A stretch of DNA of 64,000 nt from Gloeopeniophorella convolvens. Its lineage: Eukaryota; Basidiomycota; Agaricomycetes; Russulales. Under the pieces are notes generated by a model. It did no database searches, was not told the origin of the DNA, and saw nothing but the letters and a program-made list of their open reading frames with translations. The DNA lies in NCBI GenBank assembly GCA_022496205.1, contig WTXD01000040.1, positions 1 through 64,000 on the forward strand. The letters are read 5' to 3'. Every line of letters starts with the position of its first letter. Position 1 is the stretch's first letter. Position numbers and translations under genes: made by a program. This document shows, one piece after another, positions 11,333-23,024 of this stretch.

Positions 11333-13673
11333 ATGCGTTCTGCGTACTTGCAAACCCTCGCCATCGTTTGTGCCTCTGCCCCTGGCATCGTTTCGGCGGG
11401 CCGTGTGCAACTTCCTGGTCTTAGGGTTCCACCCAGCGCTGCTGCGAGTCGCGCGCAGGTCGTCAGCATCTTCAATGAGAGCTACAATGCGTACCGGTAT
11501 GTGCATCCATGCCTTGCCGCTAGGACTGATCAGGTGACACCCAACGTAGCCAGTTCGCTTTCGGTCACGATGAAGTGGCACCTTTGAGCCAACAGCCGCT
11601 GGATCCGCGCAACGGGTGGGGCGCCAGCATCGTAGACGCGATGTCCACTATGGCGAGTTGTGCAGCTATACCTCGTTCGTGTATATCCGAGCTCATTCCG
11701 CGGTTCTAGCACATCATGGGGTTGACTGTAAGTGTCTTCCATTTACTATCCGATGCTTAAGGGGAAACGCCTTCGGCTGTCTAGGGCTTCTTTAACGAAG
11801 CGCTCAATTTCTCGCAAAACATTGATTTCACAGAGTCAAAAACCCCCGACACCGTCAGGTAGCGTCAAGTGCACCCGCATACTATCTCACGCTGGCTGAT
11901 TGCGACTCAGCGTCTTCGAGAGTACCATCCGCTACGTCGGTGGGCTCATCAGCGCCTACGAGCTCAGCGGAAAGCAGCACTTTTTCCTAGTTGAGAAGGC
12001 GAAGCAGCTTGCTGATCGTCTCTCACTCGCGTGGTCTCAGGCGAGTATACATATAAGGATCGACCGTGCCAATCACGCTGACTGTGTCATTAGAACAACA
12101 CCATCCCCTTCGGCTTCGTGGACTTCAGTGGCAACAGCCCTGTGATTCAAACTGTCCGTAGTTGTCGTTCCAGATGTTGTGCTGTCTAACGCTTGATCGC
12201 GCAGTCGAACATCGCCGAAGCAGGAACTGTGAGTTACTTTTTCGTGGAACTGAGGACAGCGAGTTAATTATATCGCAGCTTACGATAGAATGGTCGCGCC
12301 TGAGCGAGTATACCGGCAACGACACTTACAGAAAGCTAACAGAAGGTTCGGTTCTCAAAATGGCGAATAACGTGAGTTGCGTCTAGTTGAGCGAACCTTA
12401 CGTGATTTTGACCCTATCTCCAGCCAACGCCTTTGCCAGGTAAGAAGGGGATGGGTCAGCATGGACCTGACTGACACCAATGATACTCAGGCATGCCTGG
12501 GCAAGGGATCGACCCCTCCACTAACCTCCCCGTGGGCGGATATGTGGTATGTCGAATTGAAGCCTGTGCGTAGGGCGTTACTCAGGCGTTACTTCCCAGA
12601 CATGGGGAGGAGGGTCTGACAGTTATTTCGAATACCTCATCAAGTATGCGCGGATTTCAAACACAAACGACAATACTTTCGCGGATAGCTGGTTGACCGC
12701 AGTCGACTCCTCCATCAAAACTCTGATCAAGGTCAGAGGGAAAGTCTCACGCTCTTGGTAGATTGTCAACTCAGGCTCGAACAGACATCGACCGTTGGGA
12801 ATCACCTTTACCTGGCGGACTTTGACGATGATAGACTCATCCGCCATGTAGGCTCTCACCTCGCCTGTTTCTACGCCGGAAATTGGCTCCTTGGGGGGAA
12901 GTTGGCCAACAACGACACCATTGTGAACCTCGCTTTGCGGCTGAACGACGCCTGCTGGAACACATATGCAGGCGACGCGTTCGTACCTTCCCGATCTTTG
13001 TAGCTGCGATTACTAAACCGGCGGCGATAGGACCGGCATTGGTCCGGAGGGCTTTGCCTTCATCTCCGCCGACGGTAATTTCACCGGAAACGGCAACCCC
13101 ACCAGCGACCAGCTTGCATTCTACGAGAAACACGGCTACTACATCACGTCATCGGACTACATCCAACGCCCCGAAGTGCTTGAAAGTAACTTCTACGCCT
13201 GGCGTGTGACGGGCAACCAGGTCTACCTCCAGCGCGCTCAGACCGCCGTTAACAGCTTCAACAAATTCTTGTCCACCCCGACAGGCTTTGCGGGAATCAA
13301 TGATGTGAACGATCCCAATACTACCCAGATTGACGAGACAGAAAGTTTCTGGTTTGCAGAGGTGCTGAAGTACTTGTGAGTGTGGCTTTATGGCGATAGA
13401 ACGGTGTCCGGTGAACGCTTCACTTGCAGGTACCTCACTTTCGACGACCCAAATAATATCAGCCTCGACAACTGTGAGTTTTTTGTTCCAGAAATCGAGC
13501 ACCATCCTGATGCCCCTTAAGTCGTCATCAATACCGAGGGACACCCATTCATAGCTCCGCCCGCGAAGCCAACCTACGGGAGTGGCCACCTCCTTCCATC
13601 AAAAACAAGCGAGTTCGTGTTGCGCCCGGGACCACTTCCCGCCGTCAGCCCAGTCGCTCGTGGCCCACAATGA
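11333..13673 (+). CDS. GH47 alpha-1,2-mannosidase, copy 1
   Basis: A class I alpha-mannosidase that would trim alpha-1,2-linked mannose from N-glycans in the secretory pathway or outside the cell. A signal peptide (about residues 1-22, ending IVSA) precedes RVQLPGL. Motifs in order are [116 protein letters not shown] and the calcium-site segment VINTEGHPF. About fourteen introns must be removed. Two introns (donors at 11653 and 12041) have GC instead of GT, and only the GC donors keep the frame. No stop survives splicing. Copy 2 lies 540 bp downstream on the same strand. Copy 1 lacks one intron that copy 2 has. Confidence 0.85.
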
Positions 13674-14214
13674 AACGTTGATTGGGTGATCCTCGCGACG
13701 GTGCTCTTCCGGGAGGGCATCGATGATTCAACCTACAATGCACGTCATTCTTGAGGCGACTGGTTGTTTTCTGGGAATTCGTCACTTTTCCAGGATTTGG
13801 TATAAATGGATGGTCCGCAGGGGCCGTTCACGGGGTTTCTACTAGGTTGATTTATCCACTAGGAAATATACCGTCTTGACCCTCACATGTGTTACTGTAG
13901 TCCAACTGCGCACACGGCAGCTGGCCCGCGAAAGTCGTTGCCTTGGGTATGTGCGTCTATATACGGGCCTACACTGTCGACACGTCAAGGGAAGCTGCCA
14001 ACGGTGCTCGCAGCTATGCCAGATATGGTTACGAGCTTGCCTAGTTGGGTTATCATGATACCATGTTTGGACACGACCGTCACGACGTCGGACGCGCGAC
14101 GGCGCCAAAGCCAAGTATAGTTGGCCTACATAAGCAATCTGTCCCCGCTCCCCGCCGCGCAGAGAGCATCGCCAGCGACCAACCTAGCCCCTGCGACCTA
14201 TACCCCGCTCCAAC
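13674..14214. other. Spacer between the two GH47 genes
   Basis: This holds TATA-like words at 13801-13807 (TATAAAT) and 13958-13963 (TATATA). Both are far upstream of the copy 2 start and neither is clearly its promoter. No coding frame seen. Confidence 0.4.
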
Positions 14215-16727
14215 ATGAGGACAGGTTCCCTCTATACGTTCCTTACTGCACTCATTTTGACACCTACCACCGCCTGGGCCACCCAGGTACAGCTACCTAA
14301 CCTTGCATTCCCTTACGATACAACGCGGGACCGCCAGGATGTCATCCAGATATTTAGCGATAGCTATGAAGCGTATCGGTGCGCGGGCTAAGTTCAATCA
14401 GCCATCACTGGCACCTCACGATAGGGTCGCAACAGAAAGTTCGCGTTCGGCCACGATGAAGTTGCACCGTTGAGTCAAACAGCCTTAGACCCTCGGAACG
14501 GATGGGGTGCAACCATCGTCGACGCGATGTCTACCATGGTACGCTGTGATTTTATGGGGTTTTATTTCACATCTGATCGCGTCATTACATCCCCAGTACA
14601 TCATGGGCTTGACCGTGAGTCGCTGTGTGCGTGTGCATATTAGGCCCCCGTAACAACGCACCAGGACTATTTCAACGAAGCACGCGATTTCGTACGAAAT
14701 ATAGACTTCTCCAATCCCAGGACATCGGGCACAGTCAGGTACGGCCCAAGAGCTAAGCAGTCCGCGAGTAGCGTACGGGTGCCTGACAGTCATCGAAAGC
14801 GTCTTCGAGAGCACAATCCGGTATATCGGTGGCCTCCTGAGCGCATACGAACTCAGCGGAGAAGGAGACAGCTTTATGGTGGATAAAGCGAGGCAACTCG
14901 CGGATAAGCTCACCTTTGCCTGGGCTCCGGTACGCTTGTTTCAGTAGCTTGGGCTACCGCCTACCCCATTTTTACAATGGCATCAGGGAGGCACTGTCCC
15001 ATATGGTTTCGTCGATTTTGGGTCGAATTCCCCCCAGCAAGCCACTGTAAGTCGCGGGCTTCGGTTCTTGAGCACCTGGACTAATATAATCTGCAGTCAA
15101 ACATCGCTGAAGCGGGAACTGTGCGTGGTAGACACGGCGCGGTAGCGCTACCGGTACTAACTCTGCACCCCGCATCCTAGCTCACTTTGGAGTGGTCTCG
15201 CCTCAGCAAGCATTGCGGAAATGACACATACCGTCGGCTTGCAGAGTCGGCAGCGCTAAGGATAGCAAACAACGTATGTTTGGCTATCTTGCGAGTATAC
15301 CCTAGACGGCCTGACTATGGTGTTAGCCTTCGCCTCTCCCAGGTACGCTGCGGGTTGCAGGCAATGAAATGCTCACGCGACTCATCTTTGTGACAGGTCT
15401 TCCTGCACAAGGCATTGATCCCTCGACGGGTCAACCCGTTGGAGGCTACGTTGTGCGTCTGATCAGCAGACACTTTTCAGACATACATTGATCGTCGAAG
15501 TAGACTTGGGGTGGTGGATCCGACAGCTACTTGGAGTACTTGATCAAGTACGCTCGACTTTCCAATACAGACGATCACACGTTTGCGGACGCGTGGTACA
15601 CGGCTGTGGACTCATCTGTTCTATATCTCATGAGGGTAGGTTCTACAATGCAGATGATGTGATGGCCAAACTTACATTGCGCAGGAGTCCACTGTCGGCC
15701 AGCATCAGTATCTAGCAGACTATGACGATGACAAGAGGATTCGGCATGTGGGCTCCCATCTTGCTTGTTTTTACGCTGGAAACTGGCTGTTAGGTGAGAT
15801 TCGCACAGTGACTGTCAGCGAGCGCTGCGGGTGACCATGCCCATGTAGGCGGGAGACTAGCTGGCAATGAGACCATTGTTAATTGGGCTCTGCAGTTGAA
15901 TGAAGCCTGCTGGAACACTTACTCGAGTGATGCGTAAGCCCGTCACATGCTCTGCTCGTTTAGTCCTCGGTTTTGCTCATCATGATGAATTGCCCTAGGA
16001 CCGGGATCGGTCTGGAAACGTTCGCATTCGCGTCGTCCGACGGTGGGTACACAGGGAGCGTCAGTGGTGTGCCTGCAGCACAACTCCCGTTCTATCTGAA
16101 GCATGGATACTACGTCACCGGGCCGAGTTACATTCAGCGCCCAGAGGTCCTCGAGAGCAATTTCTACGCGTGGAGAACTACTGGGAATCCGACGTATCTT
16201 GACCGCGCCAGGAGTGCCGTCGAGAGCTTCAAGACGTATTTGAACACTTCAACGGGTTTTGCGGGAATTCAAGACGTTAACAGCAAGAATCCCACGAAGA
16301 TCGACGACACCGAAAGCTTCTGGTTTGCGGAAGTGTTGAAATACCTGTGAGTGTTCATCACATGGGCGCTTTGCATGCGTCTGACAGGACGCGCCCCAGG
16401 TATCTGACTTTTGACGACCCGAAACATATAAGCCTTGACGACTGTATGTGAACAGTTGCTCGCTTAGGATACCCACTTGATTCGTTCTTAGATGTGTTCA
16501 ACACGGAAGCCCATCCGCTCAAGGCACCGCAGGCCAAAGATACCTATGGCACCGGGAAACTGCGTCCGTCAACGACAAGCAAGTTCGCCTATCGTCCGGG
16601 TGCACTTCCCGAAGTCAGCCCCAAAACAACCGTTGGGATGGTGGTCCAAGACGTGTTGAAAGGTTTGCCCATCCGAAAGAGGGAAACCTCCATGATTCGC
16701 ACCAGGCATAAGACGCGACATCACTAG
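14215..16727 (+). CDS. GH47 alpha-1,2-mannosidase, copy 2
   Basis: Paralogue of the preceding gene with the same domain order. A signal peptide (about residues 1-22, ending TTAWA) precedes [13 protein letters not shown]. Then come [102 protein letters not shown] and the calcium-site segment [10 protein letters not shown]. The Pro of the usual TGIGPE motif is Leu here. All introns seen use GT donors, including one at 15794-15848 that is precisely absent from copy 1. The tail after the catalytic domain is short and basic. The gene appears intact and secreted or luminal. Confidence 0.88.
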
Positions 16728-16836
16728 ATAACACGAGTTTGTGCATTGATATTATACTGGGTCCAATTCATGCCTCGAAGGGAAAGCACCTCTGAGCAGA
16801 GGATGGGGTGTTATTTTGAGGTACATGCGAGTGACA

Positions 16837-17834
16837 CTATTTGCGGCCGGTTCGGCGCGCTGAGATGCTCGCGAGCGCCTGCTTGCCTGTGAGCACGGCG
16901 AACGCAGCCGCACCGGAGCCGTACAGTGAGATCTGTCCAAGGCGGAGCTCGACCCAATACCAAAACAGGAGCCCCTCGATAAGGACGAGGGACGACACGA
17001 ACGGGAGGACGCTCAGTGAGAACAGATGCGGCACGCGCGGACGGACAGCGCCCCACTGCAACCACGAAGCGACGGCACAGTCAGCGACGCACGGGCACAA
17101 TACGAAGGGACACGCACGAGGCCGAGAAGAACGACCCACGGGGCGAGCACGAGCGCGGTGAAGAGCGCAGAGACGGGGCGTGGGGGCAGTTTGGGGTCGG
17201 GGCGGAAGGTGTGCGCGAGCGGGGGGCGCGGGCGGTACAGTGCCTCATCGGGGTGCACGGGCGCGGGCGCGGACGGCGGCACGTGCAGGTCGAAGAGGTC
17301 GAGTGTGGCCGGAGCGTGCGCGAAGGAGCCGAGCAAGAGCGAGACGCGCAGCGGCGCGGTGCCTGAGGGCGGGAGCGAGCTCGGGGGCTTCGCCATGTTC
17401 TGTTCGTACGTGAGCGGGAGGGACGGGAGCAGGAGTCACAGGCACGACGCACCAGCTCGAACTTGGCTTTGCCCGAGGATGCGACTTTGACGGGCTGGAT
17501 GCCCTCCTCACCCGTCGTTGCATCGAAGAAGCGCAGGAAGGTCTGGTGCGGCTGTACGCCCTTCTCGGTGTCCTTGTCGGCGACCTGGAAGGTAAACTTC
17601 AGGGTGTCGCTGGCGCCGAGAGTAACAGGGTCAGCGCGTTTTGCGAGGGAGATGCTGTGGGTTGTCTGTCAGTACGTGCTAGGATGGGTATAGACGTGTC
17701 ACGCACGGCTCGGAGCGCAGCTGGCTTCCATCAGATCCTTGCACTGTTAGCCGTGAAGACTGGATAGTGAGCTGGCCAGCATGCGCGGCCACCACGAGAG
17801 AAAGAAGGACCGAAAAGAATGAGAGAGGGCCCAT
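16837..17834 (-). CDS. SWP1: Oligosaccharyltransferase subunit Swp1 / ribophorin II
   Basis: A subunit of the ER oligosaccharyltransferase that attaches N-glycans to nascent proteins. The start at 17834 was chosen because it opens directly on a signal peptide (MGPLSFFSVLLSLVVAAHAG). After an intron, a luminal beta-rich region follows (SLAKRADPVTLGASDTLKF, then FQVADKDTEKGVQPHQTFL). The C-terminus has three predicted membrane spans (ALFTALVLAPWVVLLGLV, LPFVSSLVLIEGLLFWYW, AAAFAVLTGKQALA) and ends in basic residues. This is the short fungal Swp1 form rather than the long animal ribophorin II. It is transcribed away from tRNA-Cys and RPN3. Confidence 0.85.
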
Positions 17835-17965
17835 GGGATGTGCCTGTAGTGCGCGCAGGAGGAGAGTATGAGTGAGAGCTTGCGCGCGTCTACGGCGGTC
17901 GCCGCCACGTACACGACAGATCACATGTGTGTTAATTTTGGAACAGGGAACGGGGGAAAAAGAGG

Positions 17966-17971
17966 AAAAAA
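17966..17971 (-). terminator. RNA polymerase III terminator of tRNA-Cys
   Basis: A run of six T on the minus strand begins two bases after the 3' end of the tRNA, as expected for Pol III termination. Confidence 0.7.
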
Positions 17972-17973
17972 TG

Positions 17974-18045
17974 AGACCCAACCGTGGTTCGAACACGGGA
18001 CCGCACGATCTGCAATCGTATGCTCTACCACTGAGCTATTGAGTC
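17974..18045 (-). tRNA. tRNA-Cys (anticodon GCA)
   Basis: A 72-nt cloverleaf without an intron. The acceptor stem GACTCAA pairs with TTGGGTC (one G-T pair). The D arm is GCTC-AGTGGTA-GAGC. The anticodon stem TACGA/TCGTG carries the loop TTGCAGA with anticodon GCA. The T arm is CCGTG-TTCGAAC-CACGG. The A and B box promoter elements are inside the gene. It sits between the divergent start codons of SWP1 and RPN3. Confidence 0.95.
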
Positions 18046-18168
18046 GTTGCTACCAAGCTTGGCGCTCTCGGCTATATCCCTCCGTCCTCCAATCCCGAAG
18101 GTGACGCGTCGCGGGTTGACGCGTCTCGCACCTTTCTACACTTCCCGCCCTCCATCCACGCATTCGCC

Positions 18169-19850
18169 ATGGCCGACGTAGAAATGAAGGACGCAAAACC
18201 CAAGGGCGATACCAAGGAGGAGGCTGCTGCTCCGCCACCTTCCCCCGTCGCAGAAATCAAATCAAACGTCGTACTCATTGAGAGAGCCGTATCTACTCTG
18301 GAACCCCGATTCACCATCCGGGTGCTGCGCTCTTTGACTACTCTCAGGAAGCGTTTATATGAAAAGGCTTTGCGAGACGCAGTAGCTGAAATATATGCCC
18401 AAGGTGTGTGCCAGTCTAAACGGAGGCGTAAACCATCTCATCTTCGGTAGATTCGCCTGTGAGGGCTTCCCTACTGTCACGACTCCCGTCGGCACCTGCA
18501 CAGGAGGAATCCATGGAGATCGACTCTGCTCCATCCAAACCACCATCGGAGACTGTGCCAGAAGCCGAGATTTACCTCCGCCTGCTTATTCTGCACCACC
18601 TGCTCGCTTCCAAAGACACTTACGCTGCCGCAATTGAGTTTGCCAATGAGACTGTGCAGAAGATACAATCCCTGAATCGCCGAAGCCTGGACCCGATTGC
18701 CGCCAGAGTCTGGTTCGCGCTTGAGCGCGCTTACGAACTCGGCGGAGAGCTCTCCGACGCTCGACCGTGCGTGTCTTGACCCATGCGGCTCGCCTTCGCT
18801 AATGCAGCCCATCAGTCTGTTCCTTGCCGCCCAGCGTACTGCTTCCCTCCGTCACGATGACGAGACCCAAGCCTCCCTCATCAACCGCCTCCTCCGCAGC
18901 TATATCCACTACAGCCTCTACGACCAAGCTGACAAGCTCATCTCCAAGACCAACTTCCCTGCCTCTGCCCCCAACTCGCAGTATGCTCGCTACCACTACT
19001 ACCTTGGCCGCATCAAGACAGTTCAGCTTGACTACACTGCGGCACATACAAACTTGCAACAAGCTATCCGTCGTGCGCCTGCACCGAAGCTTGCACCTGG
19101 TTTCTACCAGGCCGTGCATAAGTTGTTCGTCGTGGTGGAGCTGCTCATGGGTGATATTCCCGAACGCAGTCTCTTCCGGCACCCCGTGCTCGAGAAGGCA
19201 CTGGGCGGTTACTTCGACATTGTGAAAGGTAAGTCTCGCGTGTCACATTTCAGAACTCGAGCCTGATGCCCCCCCCCCCCCAGCCGTCCGGACTGGTTCG
19301 CTCTCGCAGTTCCAGTCGACGCTCGCGGCGCATGCAGCGGGCTTCGAGGCGGACAAGACCTACACGCTCGTCGCGCGGCTCCGGCAGAACGTGATCAAGA
19401 CGGGAATCCGCCGCCTCTCGCTCTCATACTCGCGCATCTCACTACGCGACATCTGCGTCAAGCTGCACCTCGACTCGGAAGAAGACGCGGAGTACATCGT
19501 CGGCAAGGCGATCCGCGATGGCGTCATTGAGGGCCGCATCGTGCACGAGAAGGGATGGATGGAATGCGGCGGGCAGAAGACGGGCTATGGACCTGAAGTC
19601 AGCGAGATGTACTCGCGCCGTATTGGGTACTGTCTGGAGCTGCACAACCAAAGTGTCAAGGTAGGCTTCCTGCCTCTCCTCTCCGCAAGAGTTAGCGCTA
19701 ACCATCCTCCAGGCCATGCGCTATCCGCTCAATGCACACAGGAAGGAGCTCGCAGATGCCGAGGGGGCGCGGGAGCGAGAGAAAGAGCTAGCGAAAGAAA
19801 TACAGGAGGGCGACTTGGACGAGGACGACGCACTAGGCCCCGATTTCTAA
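18169..19850 (+). CDS. RPN3: 26S proteasome regulatory subunit Rpn3 (PSMD3)
   Basis: A non-ATPase subunit of the 19S lid. It has an acidic-basic leader (MADVEMKDAKPKGDTKEE) followed by the helical repeat region (VVLIERAVSTLEPRFTIRVL, LRLLILHHLLASKDTYAAAI, INRLLRSYIHYSLYDQADKL). The PCI domain is toward the C-terminus (YTLVARLRQNVIKTGIRRLS, LRDICVKLHLDSEEDAEYIV, AIRDGVIEGRIVHEKGWM). The charged tail ends DEDDALGPDF. There are four or five short introns. The one ending at about 19283 has a run of 13 C right before its acceptor AG. The protein is just under 500 residues, normal for the family. The start is 124 bp from the tRNA. Confidence 0.93.
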
Positions 19851-20152
19851 GGGTTGTTTTTGTACAATGTGATTTTATTCTGACGCCGGACCGAACATCG
19901 TGATTCTAGCTCATGCGCACGTGGGTAACCTACAAGTGATGAGTAGTACAAGGGCAGCCGATCCTAAGCACAAGTCGTTTCGAGGAGTGTGGTCCTACCG
20001 CATAGCTTTATGTTGAACACAGGATGTATTAAACCACCCGTGCTGTCATGGGTTAGAGCAATTCTTAATGCGGCGGCGTGGCGCTGGGTTGTCTGTTGGC
20101 TTGTCCTAGGAGTCCATTATGAGGGGGGATTGTCAGCAGTGTGATTCGAGAT
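19851..20152. other. Convergent 3' spacer of RPN3 and the hydrolase
   Basis: About 300 bp between two convergent stop codons. It holds 3' untranslated sequence only; nothing else seen. Confidence 0.5.
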
Positions 20153-21593
20153 TTATGCCAGACCTTCTTTCAGCAGCCAGCGCAGCCCTTCTCTGATGTC
20201 TGCTTCATAGCGATCAGATGACTTGAGATGCGGGTACTCCGAGTAGAAGACATGCGGGAGGCCAGGATACCTGCACACACACGGCGCATCAATTAACTCC
20301 ACGGCAGACTGGCCTAGATACAGCCTTAGTTACTCACACTTTCATGTGCGTGTTGCAGCCGGCTTCGCGCAGCAACCGGTCGTAGAGAAACCCGTCATCA
20401 CGGAGGGGGTCCATTCCGCATATCTGGAAAAACGCAGGGGGGAGGCCGATGTGCGAGGGAGCTAGGACAGGAGATATGGCTGGGTCTGTCGGGGACGCGA
20501 TGACAGTCTCTGAGAGCAGGCGGGTCAGCAGCAGGCACCGACGCGGCGCGGGGGGAGAACAGCACTGAATGTGAAGACCATGATCTCTTTGGTCAGGCCC
20601 GGCACGTCCTTGTTCTGTTCCATGGAGAGCAGGTCATCCGGGAAGCTAGGTCGAGCGTCAGTACGTCAGTACGGGCGCGATGCGGTGGTGTAGTTTGTAC
20701 GTACTGGGGATGTGCATCGAGGTGCACCAGAAGCGGACAAGCGAGGTACTGTCCAGTGACGGGTGTATTGGTGAAGAAGGGGTCGTTGCGTGCACGCAGG
20801 GCGAGGCCTGCTGCGAGGTTGGCTCCGGCAGAGCACCCCCCGACAATAAAACCTTTCTCGAGAGACACGGAGAGTGCCTCAGCGTTCGACACAGCCTAGT
20901 CGACTCATGAACACAATGTATGCGGAGACAGTCTGGAATGGCTGATCACCCATTTGAGAGACGCGTAGCTATCGTTTAACGCAGTCGGGAACTGGCGCTG
21001 CGGCGCAACACTGTCAATGGTGCGTTGAGCACGGTGGATGACGAACGCGGATGCTGCCAATTAACAGACCGATAGTCCACATTGAGCGTCGTTACCTGGA
21101 GCTCGGTAGAAATATTACGCAGGAAGTAGTCTTCTTGATCTACATTCCCAAATATCATCCCTGGGACAGACGAATTCGGATGTGCATGCCGGTGATGGTT
21201 GTCAACAGAATAAGGGTATGTTGGACGGTAAGTCACCTCCGCCGTGAGCAAAAATGAGCAGTGGATACAGTTGTCCTTCTTCGCCGGTCCCGGGAACCAC
21301 AGCACGCACAATGATCTCACCCCCATCAACGGGTACCTTATAGTCCTGTACCCGATATTTGGCATCTAGCTTTCTCTGTTTACCATCGGCACAGCACAAG
21401 GCATGTGTTCAATATACTAACCAGGTGGGAGCCGCGACTTCTGGTGAACCACGATCGGGGGCTGGCCACACTCGATCCATGCTCGCTGCGCCGCAGGGAT
21501 GTCAGTTGGTGGTGGAAAACGCACAGCTGGATGCTGTTCGAGCCAAGCAGCAAACTCAGGATCTGGTTTTGACAGGTGAGCGTATTGAGACAT
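20153..21593 (-). CDS. Alpha/beta hydrolase (HSL-type esterase/lipase)
   Basis: Probable carboxylesterase. The start at 21593 gives MSQYAHLSKPDPEFAAWLEQ. An intron then joins SRLPP to DAKYRVQDYKVPVDGGEI. The oxyanion-hole motif is FAHGGG near 21245, with an intron just after it. The nucleophile elbow is GGCSAGANLA near 20835 (Ser between Cys and Ala). The catalytic Asp lies in GMDPLRDDGFLYDRLLREAG near 20400, and the catalytic His in PGLPHVFYSEYP near 20260. The complete triad suggests an active enzyme. It has no signal peptide and is likely cytosolic. The substrate cannot be told. About five introns, with the 20880-21060 border least certain. Confidence 0.8.
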
Positions 21594-22133
21594 CGGGGCC
21601 CGCTGTAATGACTCTGTAAAAAGTTATGAGTACATATGTGGGTCTCGCCAGGTCTCGCCGTCGCAGCGTCCGCGTGCCGTCGGCGTCATTTGGACGCCGA
21701 GGTCATGACCTGAGCTTCGGCCGACGGCCTCTGCGATGCACTGCCATTGTAGCAGGAGTCGACGCACTTCCAGTAGAATCGTCACTGCTGGAAAGACAGT
21801 GGTGTGGTCAACAGCACTTGGCAGCTGTCCAAGGGTGTTCAATAGCTTCAAGTTGAAAAATCCGTAACCTTTCCGACGATCATATATCGAGCCTTAGCGC
21901 TTGGCCCGCAGAGCGCCGACGATATCGAGCCGGTCCCGTTTGCCTCCGGAGCCCGATGCCGACGGTACACCTGCACAGCCACTAGCCCGTGCCACAGTCG
22001 CCACCCGACTCCGACTCTGCCTCCACCTGCCTCCACCGGCCGGAGTGTGGTACAACACTCTCCCGTATTCCAGCATCCCCTGTAGCCCGCCATTGTATGA
22101 TCTCCGAGCCCGCTTTACTCTTTAGCAGTCCAT
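21594..22133. other. Divergent promoter region, hydrolase / NDUFAF2-like gene
   Basis: About 540 bp shared by two divergent genes. It contains a short direct repeat (ggtctcgcc twice near 21645) and an imperfect hairpin around gccgtcggcgtc near 21678. No coding frame was convincing. Confidence 0.4.
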
Positions 22134-23024
22134 ATGTCTTTCCTACGGAACATCATACGGTCTTTCTATCGTCCGGTCAGCTACAGCTTAGTGCCAGTTT
22201 CACTTGTCAAACACTCAATTCACTTCTCTTGCACAGCGATACTTCATTGGAACGGACCTCGAAGGTTCGGTGCTAATTTATGTTGTTTCATCGCAGGCTT
22301 CGTAATGCATTGCTGAAGGCAACAGGTTCTTTGAGCATCCCAGCTTGACCAGCGGTGTGTATCGGCTTTCTCTGAGCCGAGCATTTTCTCAAAACTGGCC
22401 CTGCGTGGTGTAGATCCTGCTCGTACGCGCCGAAGGGTCGAGTATAAGGTTTACGATGACATGTGGGACTACATTGGCGGTGCAAGACGACTCCCAGGTC
22501 CGCCACTATTTTGCATATTGTGCTGACTCGTTCGTGGACTGAAAGAAAAACTTCGCTCAGTGCAATGGACCTCTTGGCTCTCTCACACACGGCCGGATCC
22601 ACCTACATTGGATGTGCGTGGTTTACGCTCTGGACATGAGGCTTTACTGCTTTTACCACCCCTTCCTTTGCTTTAGGAGCTCCATTCTGATCTCGAACGT
22701 CAAAGGCGTGTTCTCCATAACGCGGCTGTGATTGCAGCCAGGGACCAGGAAGAACGAGGTCGTATCTCTGCCGCGCATGCGCATGTGGAAATCCCAGAGC
22801 CTACCTTCACATCACCACAAATCACCTCGGCAGTGGAGAATGGAGGCTTCGTGGAGCATACTGCTCACGAAGTAGCGCCTGCACCCATGGCCTCGCAGAA
22901 CGCGGATAACCCTAGCCCTGGTGTTCTGCCATCGCATAGCGCGGAGCTGCCGTCTTTTGGTCGGGATAAAGATTGGCAGCCCGAAACATGGTCACCACAA
23001 GCTGCTCGCAGAAGGGGATTGTGA
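22134..23024 (+). CDS. NDUFA12/NDUFAF2 (mimitin)-family complex I assembly factor
   Basis: A mitochondrial protein of the B17.2/B17.2L family, linked to assembly of respiratory complex I. The coding sequence is in six short exons. Exon 1 is MSFLRNIIRSFYRP. Next are RYFIGTDLEG, NRFFEHPSLTS, then PARTRRRVEYKVYDDMWDYI running into GGARRLP, then VQWTSWLSHTRPDPPTL. The last exon starts ELHSDLERQRRVLHNAAVIA. The tail of about 80 residues ends DWQPETWSPQAARRRGL. A tail ending in PETWSP-like sequence favours the assembly-factor branch (NDUFAF2) over the structural subunit NDUFA12. All splice junctions keep the frame, and no open reading frame longer than the last exon reveals the gene, so it is easily missed. 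Confidence 0.87.

Noticed and set aside
11095..11424. Open frame starting upstream of GH47 copy 1
   Set aside because: It overlaps the promoter and TATA box, and the signal peptide of the mannosidase is in a different frame.
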